Origin: Akkermansia sp.
GTDB lineage: Bacteria > Verrucomicrobiota > Verrucomicrobiia > Verrucomicrobiales > Akkermansiaceae
Length of the DNA stretch: 6,260 bases
NCBI GenBank assembly: GCA_020047775.1
Contig: JAIFNK010000072.1
Location: 1 to 6,260, forward strand
Direction: 5' to 3'
Shown here: piece by piece, positions 6,255 through 6,260 of the stretch
Numbering within the stretch: the first letter of the stretch is position 1
Layout: every line of letters begins with the position of its first letter
Made by a program: the position numbers and the translations under genes
Notes under the pieces: generated by a model
What the model was told of the DNA's origin: nothing
Databases searched by the model: none
What the model saw: only the letters and a program-made list of their open reading frames with translations

Positions 6255-6260
6255 CGATGC

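Overview
All four protein genes lie on the minus strand, so transcription runs from right to left. The proteins, the GC-rich coding, the single-domain parvulin next to mfd, and the many short GC-rich hairpin repeats between genes suggest a Gram-negative-type bacterium. My best guess is Verrucomicrobiota (Akkermansia/Luteolibacter-like). That assignment comes from overall style and memory of such genomes, not from a database match.

Layout from right to left. Positions 6050-6260 are non-coding and hold a striking 105-bp imperfect palindrome (6113-6217), whose arms each carry three GAATC-type units at an exact 9-nt period, plus the mfd leader. Positions 2873-6049 encode the transcription-repair coupling factor Mfd, with a GTG start preceded by an AAGG Shine-Dalgarno-like site. 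It is followed, with a 17-nt gap or a 4-nt overlap depending on the start chosen, by a secreted SurA/PpiC-type peptidyl-prolyl isomerase (1830-2855), which probably shares the mfd transcript. A strong hairpin sits on the isomerase stop codon. Two related envelope genes follow: a short single-TM coiled-coil protein (1243-1773) and a two-TM Wzz/chain-length-determinant-like protein (205-1080). The leftmost 204 bases are non-coding, with three small hairpins that look like a dispersed repeat and a possible weak terminator just after the last gene.

Functionally, Mfd recruits nucleotide excision repair to stalled RNA polymerase, and the isomerase is a likely periplasmic or outer-membrane-protein chaperone. 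The two coiled-coil proteins probably act at the inner membrane in polysaccharide chain-length control or export. The most interesting features are the reduced paralogue of the Wzz-like protein, which keeps the same N-terminal anchor and coiled coil but has lost the periplasmic N-terminal domain and second TM, and the 9-nt-periodic palindrome upstream of mfd. I see no RNA gene, CRISPR array, transposase or phage gene.
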